Below, in pieces: positions 5,681 to 11,293 of a stretch of 11,293 bases of DNA. Within the stretch, counting starts at the first letter, position 1, and each line of letters starts with the position of its first letter. The notes beneath the pieces are model-generated. The model was not told the origin of the DNA and made no database searches. It saw nothing but the letters and a program-made list of their open reading frames with translations. The DNA is from Pseudomonadota bacterium. Its GTDB lineage: Bacteria; Desulfobacterota; Anaeroferrophillalia; Anaeroferrophillales; Tharpellaceae. The stretch spans positions 1-11,293 of the forward strand of contig WFRP01000030.1 of the NCBI GenBank assembly GCA_015486505.1. The letters are read 5' to 3'. Made by a program: the position numbers and the translations under genes.

Positions 5681-7039
5681 ATGCTAAATCGTAAAAATAT
5701 CCGGATGAGAAGCTATGGCCGCTGGTTGATCGCGGCCGGGGCGGCAGCTTTACTGCCGGTGGCAAGCCTCTGGGCGGCCGAGAGTCAGCCCGCCGTTGAT
5801 AGCGGCACGACCGCCTGGATGCTGACTTCAACCGCGCTGGTACTGTTGATGGTGCCGGGCCTGGCCATGTTTTACGGCGGCCTGGTGCGGACCAAGAATG
5901 TTTTAGGGACGATGATGCACAGTTTCGCCGCGATGGGGATTATCGGGGTCTTGTGGGTGGTGTTCGGCTATTCGATGTCTTTCGGTAAAAATGTTTTCGG
6001 CGGCTGGTGCGGCTGGAATCCGGACTATTTTATGTTGAAGGGGATTGATAACGTGATTCTTGCTGCCGGAGTTCCCGAATATGTGTTTGCCATGTTTCAG
6101 GGTAAATTCGCGATTATTACTCCGGCCCTGATTGCCGGGGCCTTTGCCGAACGGGTCAGTTTCCGCGGTTACTGTCTGTATATCGCCCTGTGGATGGTTG
6201 TGGTTTACTGCCCGCTTTGCCATTGGGTCTGGGCTGAGGACGGCTGGATCTTCAATCTCGGGGCCGGCGGCGCGATTGATTTTGCCGGGGGCACGGTTGT
6301 TCATATCTCGGCCGGGGTCAGCGGTCTGGTCGCGGCGCTGTATCTCGGTGCCCGCCGGGGTTATCCCAAGACCGCGATGCACCCCAATAATCTGGTTATG
6401 ACATTGATGGGAGCCGGATTGTTATGGGTCGGCTGGTTCGGTTTTAATGCCGGCAGCGCCGTCTCCAGCGGCCTCGCTACGGCCCGGGCTTTGACCGTGA
6501 CTCAGGTGGCGGCCGCCGCCGGAGCTACCGCCTGGCTGATTATTGAAGCGATTCATTTGGGTAAAGCCACAACTTTAGGGATTGTCAGCGGTATCCTCGC
6601 GGGTCTGGTGGTGATTACCCCGGCTGCCGGAGTGGTTAAGCCGGCCGGCGCGATTGCGATGGGAATGGCGGCTTCTTTGGTCTGTTATTTCGGTCTTACC
6701 CTGAAAGAGAGACTTGGTTACGATGACAGTCTTGATGCCTTTGGTATTCACGGGGTTGCCGGGATTCTCGGGGCCTTGATTCTGGTCTTTTTCATTCGTG
6801 ACAGCTGGATGCATGACGCGGCCGCGAATGTCGGCGGCAGTTGGACTGTGATGCAGCAGTTTCTGATACAGTTCAAGGCGGTGGGGACGACAATTGTCTA
6901 CACGGTGGTGACCAGCGGTATTCTGGTGGTTCTGGTTGATAAAGCCGTGGGCTTCAGACTTTCGGAAAGCGACGAAAAATCGGGGATGGATCACGCTCTG
7001 CACGGCGAGCATGGCTACGGACTGACAAACCTTAACTGA
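5681..7039 (+). CDS. amt: Ammonium transporter (Amt family) with signal peptide
   Basis: A 452-residue Amt/Mep/Rh-family channel that moves ammonium across the inner membrane as a trimer. An N-terminal signal sequence (to about residue 33, ending SLWAAES) is followed by the 11-helix core. Family stretches seen: PGLAMFYGGLVRTKNVLG (59-76), AFAERVSFRGY, DFAGGTVVHISAGVSGL and GWFGFNAGSA. The twin pore histidines are H208 (GGTVVHISAG) and H357 (FGIHGVAG). The C-terminal cytoplasmic tail (VGFRLSESDEKSGMDHALHGE) is where PII proteins dock. ATG 5681 is chosen over ATG 5669 because GGAG lies six bases before it, whereas 5669 has no ribosome-binding site. A sigma-54 promoter stands 50 bases upstream, predicting induction under nitrogen shortage. 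It is separated from the following PII gene by 413 bases of repeats. Confidence 0.96.
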   Translation: MLNRKNIRMRSYGRWLIAAGAAALLPVASLWAAESQPAVDSGTTAWMLTSTALVLLMVPGLAMFYGGLVRTKNVLGTMMHSFAAMGIIGVLWVVFGYSMSFGKNVFGGWCGWNPDYFMLKGIDNVILAAGVPEYVFAMFQGKFAIITPALIAGAFAERVSFRGYCLYIALWMVVVYCPLCHWVWAEDGWIFNLGAGGAIDFAGGTVVHISAGVSGLVAALYLGARRGYPKTAMHPNNLVMTLMGAGLLWVGWFGFNAGSAVSSGLATARALTVTQVAAAAGATAWLIIEAIHLGKATTLGIVSGILAGLVVITPAAGVVKPAGAIAMGMAASLVCYFGLTLKERLGYDDSLDAFGIHGVAGILGALILVFFIRDSWMHDAAANVGGSWTVMQQFLIQFKAVGTTIVYTVVTSGILVVLVDKAVGFRLSESDEKSGMDHALHGEHGYGLTNLN

Positions 7040-7109
7040 TGGCGTCGCAAAAACTCTCCATCTGCTGCGTTCCCCTCGCCGTGAGCGAAGCGAGGAAGCG
7101 CCCTACAAA
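7040..7109. other. Intergenic sequence with a GAGCGAAGCGAG motif
   Basis: Non-coding sequence directly after the amt stop. 7083-7094 reads GAGCGAAGCGAG, one base different from the motif at 97-108. Here too it adjoins the structured repeat, in the position where the upstream GCGGGA/TCCCGC hairpin of the first unit would be expected, so the first tandem unit seems to have lost that hairpin. Confidence 0.45.
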
Positions 7110-7232
7110 CCCGCAACCCAAACGGAGCCTTGCGGCCCGCAAATAAGTACTTTTATCAGAACATTTTCTGATTATTAAATCTTGTTTTTTGGTGCAGAAA
7201 ATGACCTGTAAGGTACTAATGCGGGAACAAAT
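7110..7232 (+). repeat. Structured tandem repeat, unit A
   Basis: First of three tandem units between amt and the PII gene. Order: CCCGCAACCCAA, a small hairpin (GCC-TTGC-GGC core), GCAAATAAGT, then a long hairpin (7146-7217) whose outer arms are AGTACTTTTATCAG and CTGTAAGGTACT with two bulged Ts. Its inner arms are CATTTTCTG (7162-7170) and CAGAAAATG (7195-7203) around a 24-base loop that is longer than in the other units. Confidence 0.85.
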
Positions 7233-7341
7233 CCCGCAACCCAATCGAGCCTTTTCGGCCCGCAAATAAGTACTCTTATCAGAACATTTCTTGTTTTTTT
7301 GAACAAAAAATAACCTGTAAGGTACTAATGCGGGAACAAAT
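7233..7341 (+). repeat. Structured tandem repeat, unit B
   Basis: Second unit, starting inside a hairpin GCGGGA (7221-7226)/TCCCGC (7232-7237) shared with the end of unit A. The small hairpin has a CGAGCC/GGCCCG stem with one A-C mismatch. The long hairpin runs 7269-7326 with outer arms AGTACTCTTATCAG and CTGTAAGGTACT. Its inner arms ATTTCTTGTT and AACAAAAAAT hold one mismatch. Sequence between the units differs in ways that mostly keep pairing. Confidence 0.85.
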
Positions 7342-7438
7342 CCCGCAACCCAAACAGGGCCTTGCGGCCCGCAAATAAGTGCTCTTATCAGAACATTTTC
7401 TTGTTTTAAAACAAGAAAATTACCTGTAAGGTACTAAA
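7342..7438 (+). repeat. Structured tandem repeat, unit C
   Basis: Third unit, ending 14 bases before the PII start codon; it therefore lies in the PII leader if transcribed from upstream. It has the hairpin GCGGGA/TCCCGC (7330-7346), a perfect GGGCC-TTGC-GGCCC hairpin (7358-7371) and a long hairpin (7378-7435). The core of the long hairpin is a perfect palindrome with 13-base arms, ATTTTCTTGTTTT (7395-7407) and its complement (7408-7420). The outer arm has GTGC instead of GTAC, still pairing as a G-U wobble. Confidence 0.88.
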
Positions 7439-7452
7439 ATGAGGATATAAAT

Positions 7453-7809
7453 ATGCAGCTTGTTACCGCAATTATTCAGCCGGATAAACTTGACGATGTC
7501 AGGGAAGCCCTGGTGGCGGCCGGGATCTCACGAATTACCACGAGCCGGGTCACCGGCCACGGCCAGCATCAGGATCAGCAGCACGCCAGCGAACGCCTTT
7601 ATCGGGGGCAGAAAGTGATTCCGAATCTGATTCCCAAGGTGAGGATGGATATCGCCTGCAATGATGAATTTGTTGATGTCGCGATTGACGCAATTCTTAA
7701 ATCGGCCAAACATGACGGCGGTCGGATTGGTGACGGCAAGATTTTTGTTACCGAATTAAAGCGCTGTATCCGCATTCGCACCGAAGAGAGCGGCGGCGCG
7801 GCGATCTGA
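7453..7809 (+). CDS. glnK: Nitrogen regulatory protein PII, long T-loop variant
   Basis: A 118-residue PII signal protein, a trimer that binds ATP/ADP and 2-oxoglutarate and gates Amt channels or other targets. Family stretches: AIIQPDKLDDVREAL (6-20), YRGQKV (50-55), LIPKVRMDI (59-67), IGDGKIFVTEL (92-102) and CIRIRT (105-110). The T-loop (about 35-55, GHGQHQDQQHASERLYRG region) is four residues longer than in E. coli GlnB and rich in His and Gln. The position matching Tyr51, uridylylated in enterobacteria, is Val55, while the Tyr46 equivalent is kept as Y50. Adjacent amt genes on both sides argue for a GlnK-like role; the symbol reflects context only. Start 7453 follows GAGG at 7441-7444. 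The second amt begins 30 bases downstream, so the two are one transcription unit. Confidence 0.93.
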   Translation: MQLVTAIIQPDKLDDVREALVAAGISRITTSRVTGHGQHQDQQHASERLYRGQKVIPNLIPKVRMDIACNDEFVDVAIDAILKSAKHDGGRIGDGKIFVTELKRCIRIRTEESGGAAI

Positions 7810-7839
7810 TAATTTTTATTTGACAGGAGGATGATTTAG

Positions 7840-9066
7840 ATGGACAGTGTGAGTTATCAGGCCCTGTGTCAGAGCGCGGATGTGCTTTTTCTGATGCTCG
7901 GGGCGGTTATGATCTTTTCGATGCATGCCGGATTTGCCTTTCTTGAGGTCGGTTCGGTCCGCCATCAAAGCCAGGTTAATGCCTTGAACAAGATTATGTT
8001 CGAGTGGGCGACTTCAACGGTGGTCTATTTTGTAATCGGCTTTCCGATCGCTTACGGGATTCAAAGTTTTACATTCTGGCATGAAGCTGATGTCCTGGCC
8101 GCGAGCGGGCAGGTGACGATGGTGCGCTTTTTTCTGCTTTTAGGTTTTGCCGCCTGTATTCCGGCGATTATTTCCGGCGGGGTCGCGGAAAGGTCGAAGT
8201 TCTGGACCAATACCCTGGCCGGGGCGATCTTGGTCGGTTTAGCTTATCCGCTGTTTGAGGCTATGGTCTGGGGGCAGCTGCCGGTTTTCGGCGATAACTC
8301 CTGGCTTTCGGGCTGGGCCGGAAAACCCTTTCATGATTATGCGGGGTCGGTGGTTGTGCATTCTCTCGGCGGCTGGTTCGCCCTGCCGGCGGTTTTGCTG
8401 CTGGGGCCGCGGATGAAACGTTACACCTATTACGGAGACAGCGCCCCGATCAAGGTCAGCAGTATTCCCTTTCTGGCCCTGGGCAGCTGGATTCTCTGTG
8501 TCGGCTGGTTTGGTTTTAACGTTATGAGCGCCGGCAGCTTGAATGCGATTTCGTCGCTGGTGGCGATTAATTCACTGATGGCGATGGTCGGCGGCATTAT
8601 TACCGGAATGTTGTGTTCTCACAACGACGCCGGTTTTACCCACAACGGGGCCCTGGCGGGCCTGGTTGCCGTTTGTGCCGGCAGTGATCTTTATCATCCG
8701 ATCGGGGCGCTGGCCGTCGGCGGTATTGCCGGGGCGATCTTTGTTTTCGGTTATCAGTGGGTTACGGAACGTCTGAAAATCGATGACGTGCTCGGGGTCT
8801 GGCCCCTGCATGGACTCTGCGGTTCCTGGGGCGGTATCGCGGCCGGGATTTTCGGCTTGAAAGTTATGGGCGGCCGCGGCGGGATTTCATTTGTTTCCCA
8901 ACTGGTCGGAACCGGCTCCGCCATTATCTATGCTTTTACCGTCAGCGCCCTGATCTACGGCGTGCTTAAAATGACAGTCGGTATTCGCCTGAGCCCGCAG
9001 GAGGAGATGCTGGGGCCGGATCTGGCGATTCATCATGTTGAATCACGGCCGGAAGAGGCTTTATAG
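7840..9066 (+). CDS. amt: Second ammonium transporter (divergent Amt subtype)
   Basis: A 408-residue Amt-family channel, clearly different from the amt at 5681. It has no cleavable signal peptide, and the usual FYGGLVR stretch is replaced by HAGFAFLEVGSVRHQSQVN (29-47), typical of the MHAGFAxLE subgroup. The twin pore histidines are H174 (GSVVVHSLGG) and H324 (WPLHGLCGSW), and GWFGFNVMSAGS (222-233) is the usual conserved segment. The C-terminal tail (VGIRLSPQEEMLGPDLAIHH) has the family's PII-docking form. A strong AGGAGG ribosome-binding site (7825-7830) precedes the start. It lies between two PII genes, 30 and 22 bases from them, so each PII could be its partner. Substrate could be ammonium or methylammonium; a sensor role cannot be excluded. 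Confidence 0.95.
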   Translation: MDSVSYQALCQSADVLFLMLGAVMIFSMHAGFAFLEVGSVRHQSQVNALNKIMFEWATSTVVYFVIGFPIAYGIQSFTFWHEADVLAASGQVTMVRFFLLLGFAACIPAIISGGVAERSKFWTNTLAGAILVGLAYPLFEAMVWGQLPVFGDNSWLSGWAGKPFHDYAGSVVVHSLGGWFALPAVLLLGPRMKRYTYYGDSAPIKVSSIPFLALGSWILCVGWFGFNVMSAGSLNAISSLVAINSLMAMVGGIITGMLCSHNDAGFTHNGALAGLVAVCAGSDLYHPIGALAVGGIAGAIFVFGYQWVTERLKIDDVLGVWPLHGLCGSWGGIAAGIFGLKVMGGRGGISFVSQLVGTGSAIIYAFTVSALIYGVLKMTVGIRLSPQEEMLGPDLAIHHVESRPEEAL

Positions 9067-9088
9067 AGATTAAGGAGATTTAAAGCAA

Positions 9089-9430
9089 ATGAAGATGATT
9101 GAAGCAATTATCCAGCCGGATAAATTACAGATGGTAAAACAGGAGTTAAGAGAGATCGGGGTCAGTAAAATGACGGTTTTCCGGGTCAAAGGCTGCGGCC
9201 AGCAGATGGGTTATACCGAATCTTACCGCGGGCGCACCTTTGAGGTGAATCTTTTGCCCAAGGTGTGTATGCGGATCGCGGTTAATGACGGATTTGTGCA
9301 GGAAACCGTGGACGCGATTATTAAAGCCGCGCGGAGCGATACGATCGGCGACGGCAAGATTTTTGTGCTGCCGCTGGAGCAGTGTATCCGGATTCGTACC
9401 GGTGAGACCGGCGCTGACGCGATCGGCTGA
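9089..9430 (+). CDS. glnB: Nitrogen regulatory protein PII, Phe51 variant
   Basis: A 113-residue PII protein of standard length. Seen: AIIQPDKLQMVKQEL (6-20), T-loop GCGQQMGYTESYRGRTFEV (35-53), LLPKVCMRI (55-63), IGDGKIFVLPL (about 91-101) and CIRIRTGE. Residue 51 is Phe, exactly where E. coli GlnB has the uridylylated Tyr51; Tyr46 is kept. It differs from the upstream PII in T-loop length and in many surface residues, so the pair is not a recent duplication. The start at 9089 has AAGGAG 11 bases before it, somewhat far; the next ATG (9095) would remove the first strand residues. The order amt-PII-glnA suggests roles at both the transporter and the glutamine synthetase. The symbol follows its position beside glnA and is not firm. 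Confidence 0.94.
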   Translation: MKMIEAIIQPDKLQMVKQELREIGVSKMTVFRVKGCGQQMGYTESYRGRTFEVNLLPKVCMRIAVNDGFVQETVDAIIKAARSDTIGDGKIFVLPLEQCIRIRTGETGADAIG

Positions 9431-9574
9431 ATGCAGGTTATTTTCTTGATTATTTTTTCGGTCTGTGCTTTATAGCCGGGGATTAATAATCAAGGTTTAA
9501 GGTTTGAACCTGGATTTACATAAAAATATGGACAACAGTGATATGTACAAACAATTAACCAAAGGAGCTAGGAA
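9431..9574 (+). promoter_or_regulatory. glnA leader with a possible weak promoter and small hairpin
   Basis: The 144-base gap before glnA holds TTGATT (9446-9451) and TTTATA (9469-9474) spaced 17 bases, a weak sigma-70 candidate, and a small hairpin GGTTTAA-GGT-TTGAACC (9494-9510). There is no -24/-12 match and no terminator, so glnA may be read both from the PII operon and from this site. 9517-9531 (TACATAAAAATATGG) repeats the sequence at 289-303 before fxsA. Confidence 0.35.
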
Positions 9575-10900
9575 ATGACCAGAGAAGAGATTATTGAGAT
9601 TGTTAAAGAGAAAAATGTTCGTTTTTTTCGTCTGCAATTTGTGGATATTTTCGGTATTATGAAAAATATCGCGATTCCGCTGAGCCAGCTTGAGAAGGCT
9701 CTGGACGGGAAAATGATGTTCGATGGTTCATCGATTGACGGTTTTGCCCGGATTCAGGAATCCGATATGTACCTGATTCCCGACTATGACACTTTTTGTG
9801 TGATGCCCTGGCGGAACAAGGAAGGGGTTTCGACCGCCAGAATTATTTGTGATGTCTATAAGCACGATGAAACTCCGTTTGCCGGTTGCCCCCGGGTTAA
9901 TCTGAAACGGGTTATGGCTGAGGCCGCCGAGCAGGGTTTTACCATGAATGTCGGAACTGAATGTGAGTTTTTCCTTTTTGAGATGGATGAATACGGCCCG
10001 ACCACGGTTACCCATGACAGTGCCGGTTATTTCAGCGTTGATGCTGAAGACGATGGTATTGAATGTCGTCGCGAAATCATCGAGACTCTGGAAAAAATGG
10101 GTTTTGAGATTGAAGCTTCACATCATGAAGTGGCTGAAGGCCAGCATGAAATTAATTTCAAATACGCGGACGCGGTTACCGCTGCCGATAACACTATAAC
10201 CTTCAAATGGGTCGTTAAAACGATTGCCAAATCCTACGGTCTGCACGCGACCTTTATGCCGAAACCGGTTTTCGGCATTAACGGTTCCGGGATGCACACC
10301 AACCAGTCGCTCTTCGACCTGGATGGTAATAATGTTTTCTATGATGCCGATGGTGAACTGGGATTAAGTAAAACCGCCTATCATTATATTGCCGGAATCA
10401 ACAAGAATGCCCGGGCATTTGCCGCGGTTACCAACCCGCTGGTTAACTCCTATAAACGCCTGGTACCCGGCTACGAAGCTCCGGTTTACGTTGCCTGGTC
10501 CGCCAGTAACCGTAGTGCCCTGATGCGGATTCCGGCCTCCCGCGGTCTCGGTACCCGGGTTGAGGTTCGCTGTCCGGACCCGACCTGTAACCCGTATCTT
10601 GCTTTCGCCATGATGCTCAATTGCGGTCTTGACGGTATCAAGAATAATCTCGAAACCCCGGCTCCGATTGATGTCAATATCTTTGATATGACTCCGGCTG
10701 AAAAAGAGGCTGCCGGAATCGACAGTATGCCGGCCTCACTTGAAGAAGCTCTGGATGCGATGGAAGCCAATCCGATTGCCCGGGCCACCTTAGGCGACCA
10801 CATCTACGAAAAATATGTCTCCTATAAACGGGCCGAGTGGGATAAATACCGGATCGCGGTTACCGACTGGGAACTTGAAGAGTACCTGACCGTCTACTGA
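9575..10900 (+). CDS. glnA: Glutamine synthetase type I, alpha subtype
   Basis: A 441-residue GlnA, which joins ammonium and glutamate to glutamine using ATP; the enzyme is a dodecamer. Metal and substrate residues visible: FDGSS (49-53), GTECEFF with E129 and E131, E185 and E192 in HHEVAEGQHEINF (183-195), H241 in NGSGMHTN, NPLVNSYKRL (287-296), and RIPASRGLGTRVEVRCPD (318-335). The length and the C-terminus WDKYRIAVTDWELEEYLTVY resemble the Bacillus-type GSI-alpha enzyme, which lacks the 25-residue insertion and the adenylylation of GSI-beta. The adenylylation-site region reads NIFDMTPAE, with Phe370 at the Tyr position. R59 in GFARIQESD matches the Bacillus arginine linked to glutamine feedback inhibition. 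AAGGAG (9562-9567) and AGGAA provide the ribosome-binding site. A strong terminator follows. Confidence 0.97.
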   Translation: MTREEIIEIVKEKNVRFFRLQFVDIFGIMKNIAIPLSQLEKALDGKMMFDGSSIDGFARIQESDMYLIPDYDTFCVMPWRNKEGVSTARIICDVYKHDETPFAGCPRVNLKRVMAEAAEQGFTMNVGTECEFFLFEMDEYGPTTVTHDSAGYFSVDAEDDGIECRREIIETLEKMGFEIEASHHEVAEGQHEINFKYADAVTAADNTITFKWVVKTIAKSYGLHATFMPKPVFGINGSGMHTNQSLFDLDGNNVFYDADGELGLSKTAYHYIAGINKNARAFAAVTNPLVNSYKRLVPGYEAPVYVAWSASNRSALMRIPASRGLGTRVEVRCPDPTCNPYLAFAMMLNCGLDGIKNNLETPAPIDVNIFDMTPAEKEAAGIDSMPASLEEALDAMEANPIARATLGDHIYEKYVSYKRAEWDKYRIAVTDWELEEYLTVY

Positions 10901-10923
10901 TTTGCGACGCAGTGTTTTAAATT

Positions 10924-10961
10924 GCCACCGCAGGCTGAATTCCGTCCTGCGGTGGCTTTTT
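10924..10961 (+). terminator. Rho-independent terminator of glnA
   Basis: GCCACCGCAGG (10924-10934) pairs perfectly with CCTGCGGTGGC (10946-10956) around an 11-base loop, followed by TTTTT (10957-10961). It begins 24 bases after the glnA stop and closes the nitrogen gene cluster. Confidence 0.95.
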
Positions 10962-10985
10962 CAACTTCATTGCGGCAAAAAGAGA

Positions 10986-11014
10986 TTGACAAGAATTCTT
11001 ATCTCGACTAAAAA
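10986..11014 (+). promoter_or_regulatory. Sigma-70 promoter of the tRNA-Lys gene
   Basis: TTGACA (10986-10991, perfect) and TAAAAT (11009-11014, 5 of 6) are exactly 17 bases apart. Transcription would start near 11021, about 40 bases before the tRNA. The leader includes a small TCAGG/CCTGA inverted repeat around 11028-11044. Confidence 0.85.
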
Positions 11015-11059
11015 TGCATCTCCCTGTCAGGAGTAAATTACCTGATCCGGCAGAGATCC

Positions 11060-11135
<76 letters not shown>

Positions 11136-11143
11136 ATAAAATC

Positions 11144-11180
11144 AAAGGCTTAGTTAACATTTGTTAGCTAAGCCTTTTTT
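11144..11180 (+). terminator. Rho-independent terminator of tRNA-Lys
   Basis: A 15-pair stem, arms 11144-11158 (AAAGGCTTAGTTAAC) and 11163-11177 (GTTAGCTAAGCCTTT), closes on an ATTT loop with one G-T wobble and runs into TTTTTT (11175-11180). It begins 9 bases after the tRNA CCA end. Confidence 0.95.
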
Positions 11181-11293
11181 GCGTTTTGGGGTTTGTCCTA
11201 CACTTTGTCTCAGTTCAAGGCTAAAATCTGCAGCCTAAAGAATAGAGTTTTTTATGCTTGGGTTGCGGTTGGAAAAGAGTTCTTTGGATTCAT
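11181..11293. other. Right-edge sequence, no feature recognised
   Basis: No gene start, hairpin or promoter of note is seen. 11261-11269 (GGTTGCGGT) faintly resembles the GGGTTGCGGG string of the structured repeat read in reverse, but the neighbouring hairpins are absent, so it is not called a copy. Confidence 0.4.

Noticed and set aside
5542..5694. Possible 50-codon ORF (MFSPELKLQSFQRK...) overlapping the amt start
   Set aside because: It runs through the sigma-54 promoter and the 21-base duplication, has a weak ribosome-binding site, would not be on the sigma-54 transcript and resembles no family I know.
7032..7265. Minus-strand 77-codon ORF over the repeats
   Set aside because: It simply translates two copies of the structured repeat; the internal similarity of its sequence follows from the repeat and no start signal is seen.
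7110..7438. CRISPR array
   Set aside because: Units are about 110 bases and similar along their whole length; there are no short identical repeats with unrelated spacers of constant length.
7040..7452. Retron or riboswitch in the PII leader
   Set aside because: No reverse transcriptase gene is near and no known riboswitch core was recognised; repetition in tandem and an inverted copy elsewhere fit a dispersed repeat better.
11136..11293. Integrated element at the tRNA-Lys 3' end
   Set aside because: No integrase and no repeated tRNA 3' segment are visible before the window ends.

Overview
The window looks like chromosomal DNA of a deltaproteobacterium (Desulfobacterota), probably an anaerobe or microaerophile. 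This rests on the gene set (two ammonium transporters and two PII proteins next to a short, adenylylation-free glutamine synthetase and a NifA-like sigma-54 activator) and on a probable selenoprotein. It is inference from the look of the sequence; there is no marker gene such as rRNA. All long genes stop normally at TGA or TAA, so the standard bacterial code applies.

Layout. 1-77 is a truncated, inverted copy of a structured repeat. 78-355 is non-coding and ends in a possible promoter for fxsA (356-748, +). A tight minus-strand operon follows (transcribed 2852 to 767): a fumarylacetoacetate-hydrolase family enzyme, a lipid-anchored TlpA-like thioredoxin and an exported peroxiredoxin, with stop and start codons overlapping. 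A divergent spacer (2853-3032) leads to a plus-strand pair: a DUF166-like protein (3033-3704) interrupted by an in-frame TGA at 3363-3365, and, overlapping its stop by 4 bases, a GAF/AAA+/Fis sigma-54 activator (3701-5236). A 444-base regulatory gap contains a probable terminator, two dyads, a perfect 21-base tandem duplication and a well-matched sigma-54 promoter. It precedes amt (5681-7039). Then come 413 non-coding bases with three tandem copies of a hairpin-rich repeat, a PII gene (7453-7809), a second amt (7840-9066), a second PII gene (9089-9430) and glnA (9575-10900) with a strong terminator. Last is a tRNA-Lys(CTT) gene with its own consensus promoter and terminator.

The main discovery candidate is the DUF166-like gene. 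The TGA lies in an otherwise open frame, next to a Cys codon, and is followed 17 bases later by a hairpin with a GGUCU apical loop, as expected of a bacterial selenocysteine insertion element. The protein would be a 223-residue selenoprotein with Sec at 111. Because its stop overlaps the start of the nitrogen-type sigma-54 regulator, readthrough of the UGA could affect regulator translation. This is a hypothesis only.

Functionally, the right two thirds form an ammonium uptake and assimilation module: Amt transporters import ammonium, PII trimers gate them, GlnA makes glutamine, and a sigma-54 activator probably drives the first amt. All three positions where enterobacteria attach nucleotides (PII Tyr51 twice, GlnA Tyr397) carry non-Tyr residues here, suggesting control by direct ligand and protein binding rather than uridylylation and adenylylation.
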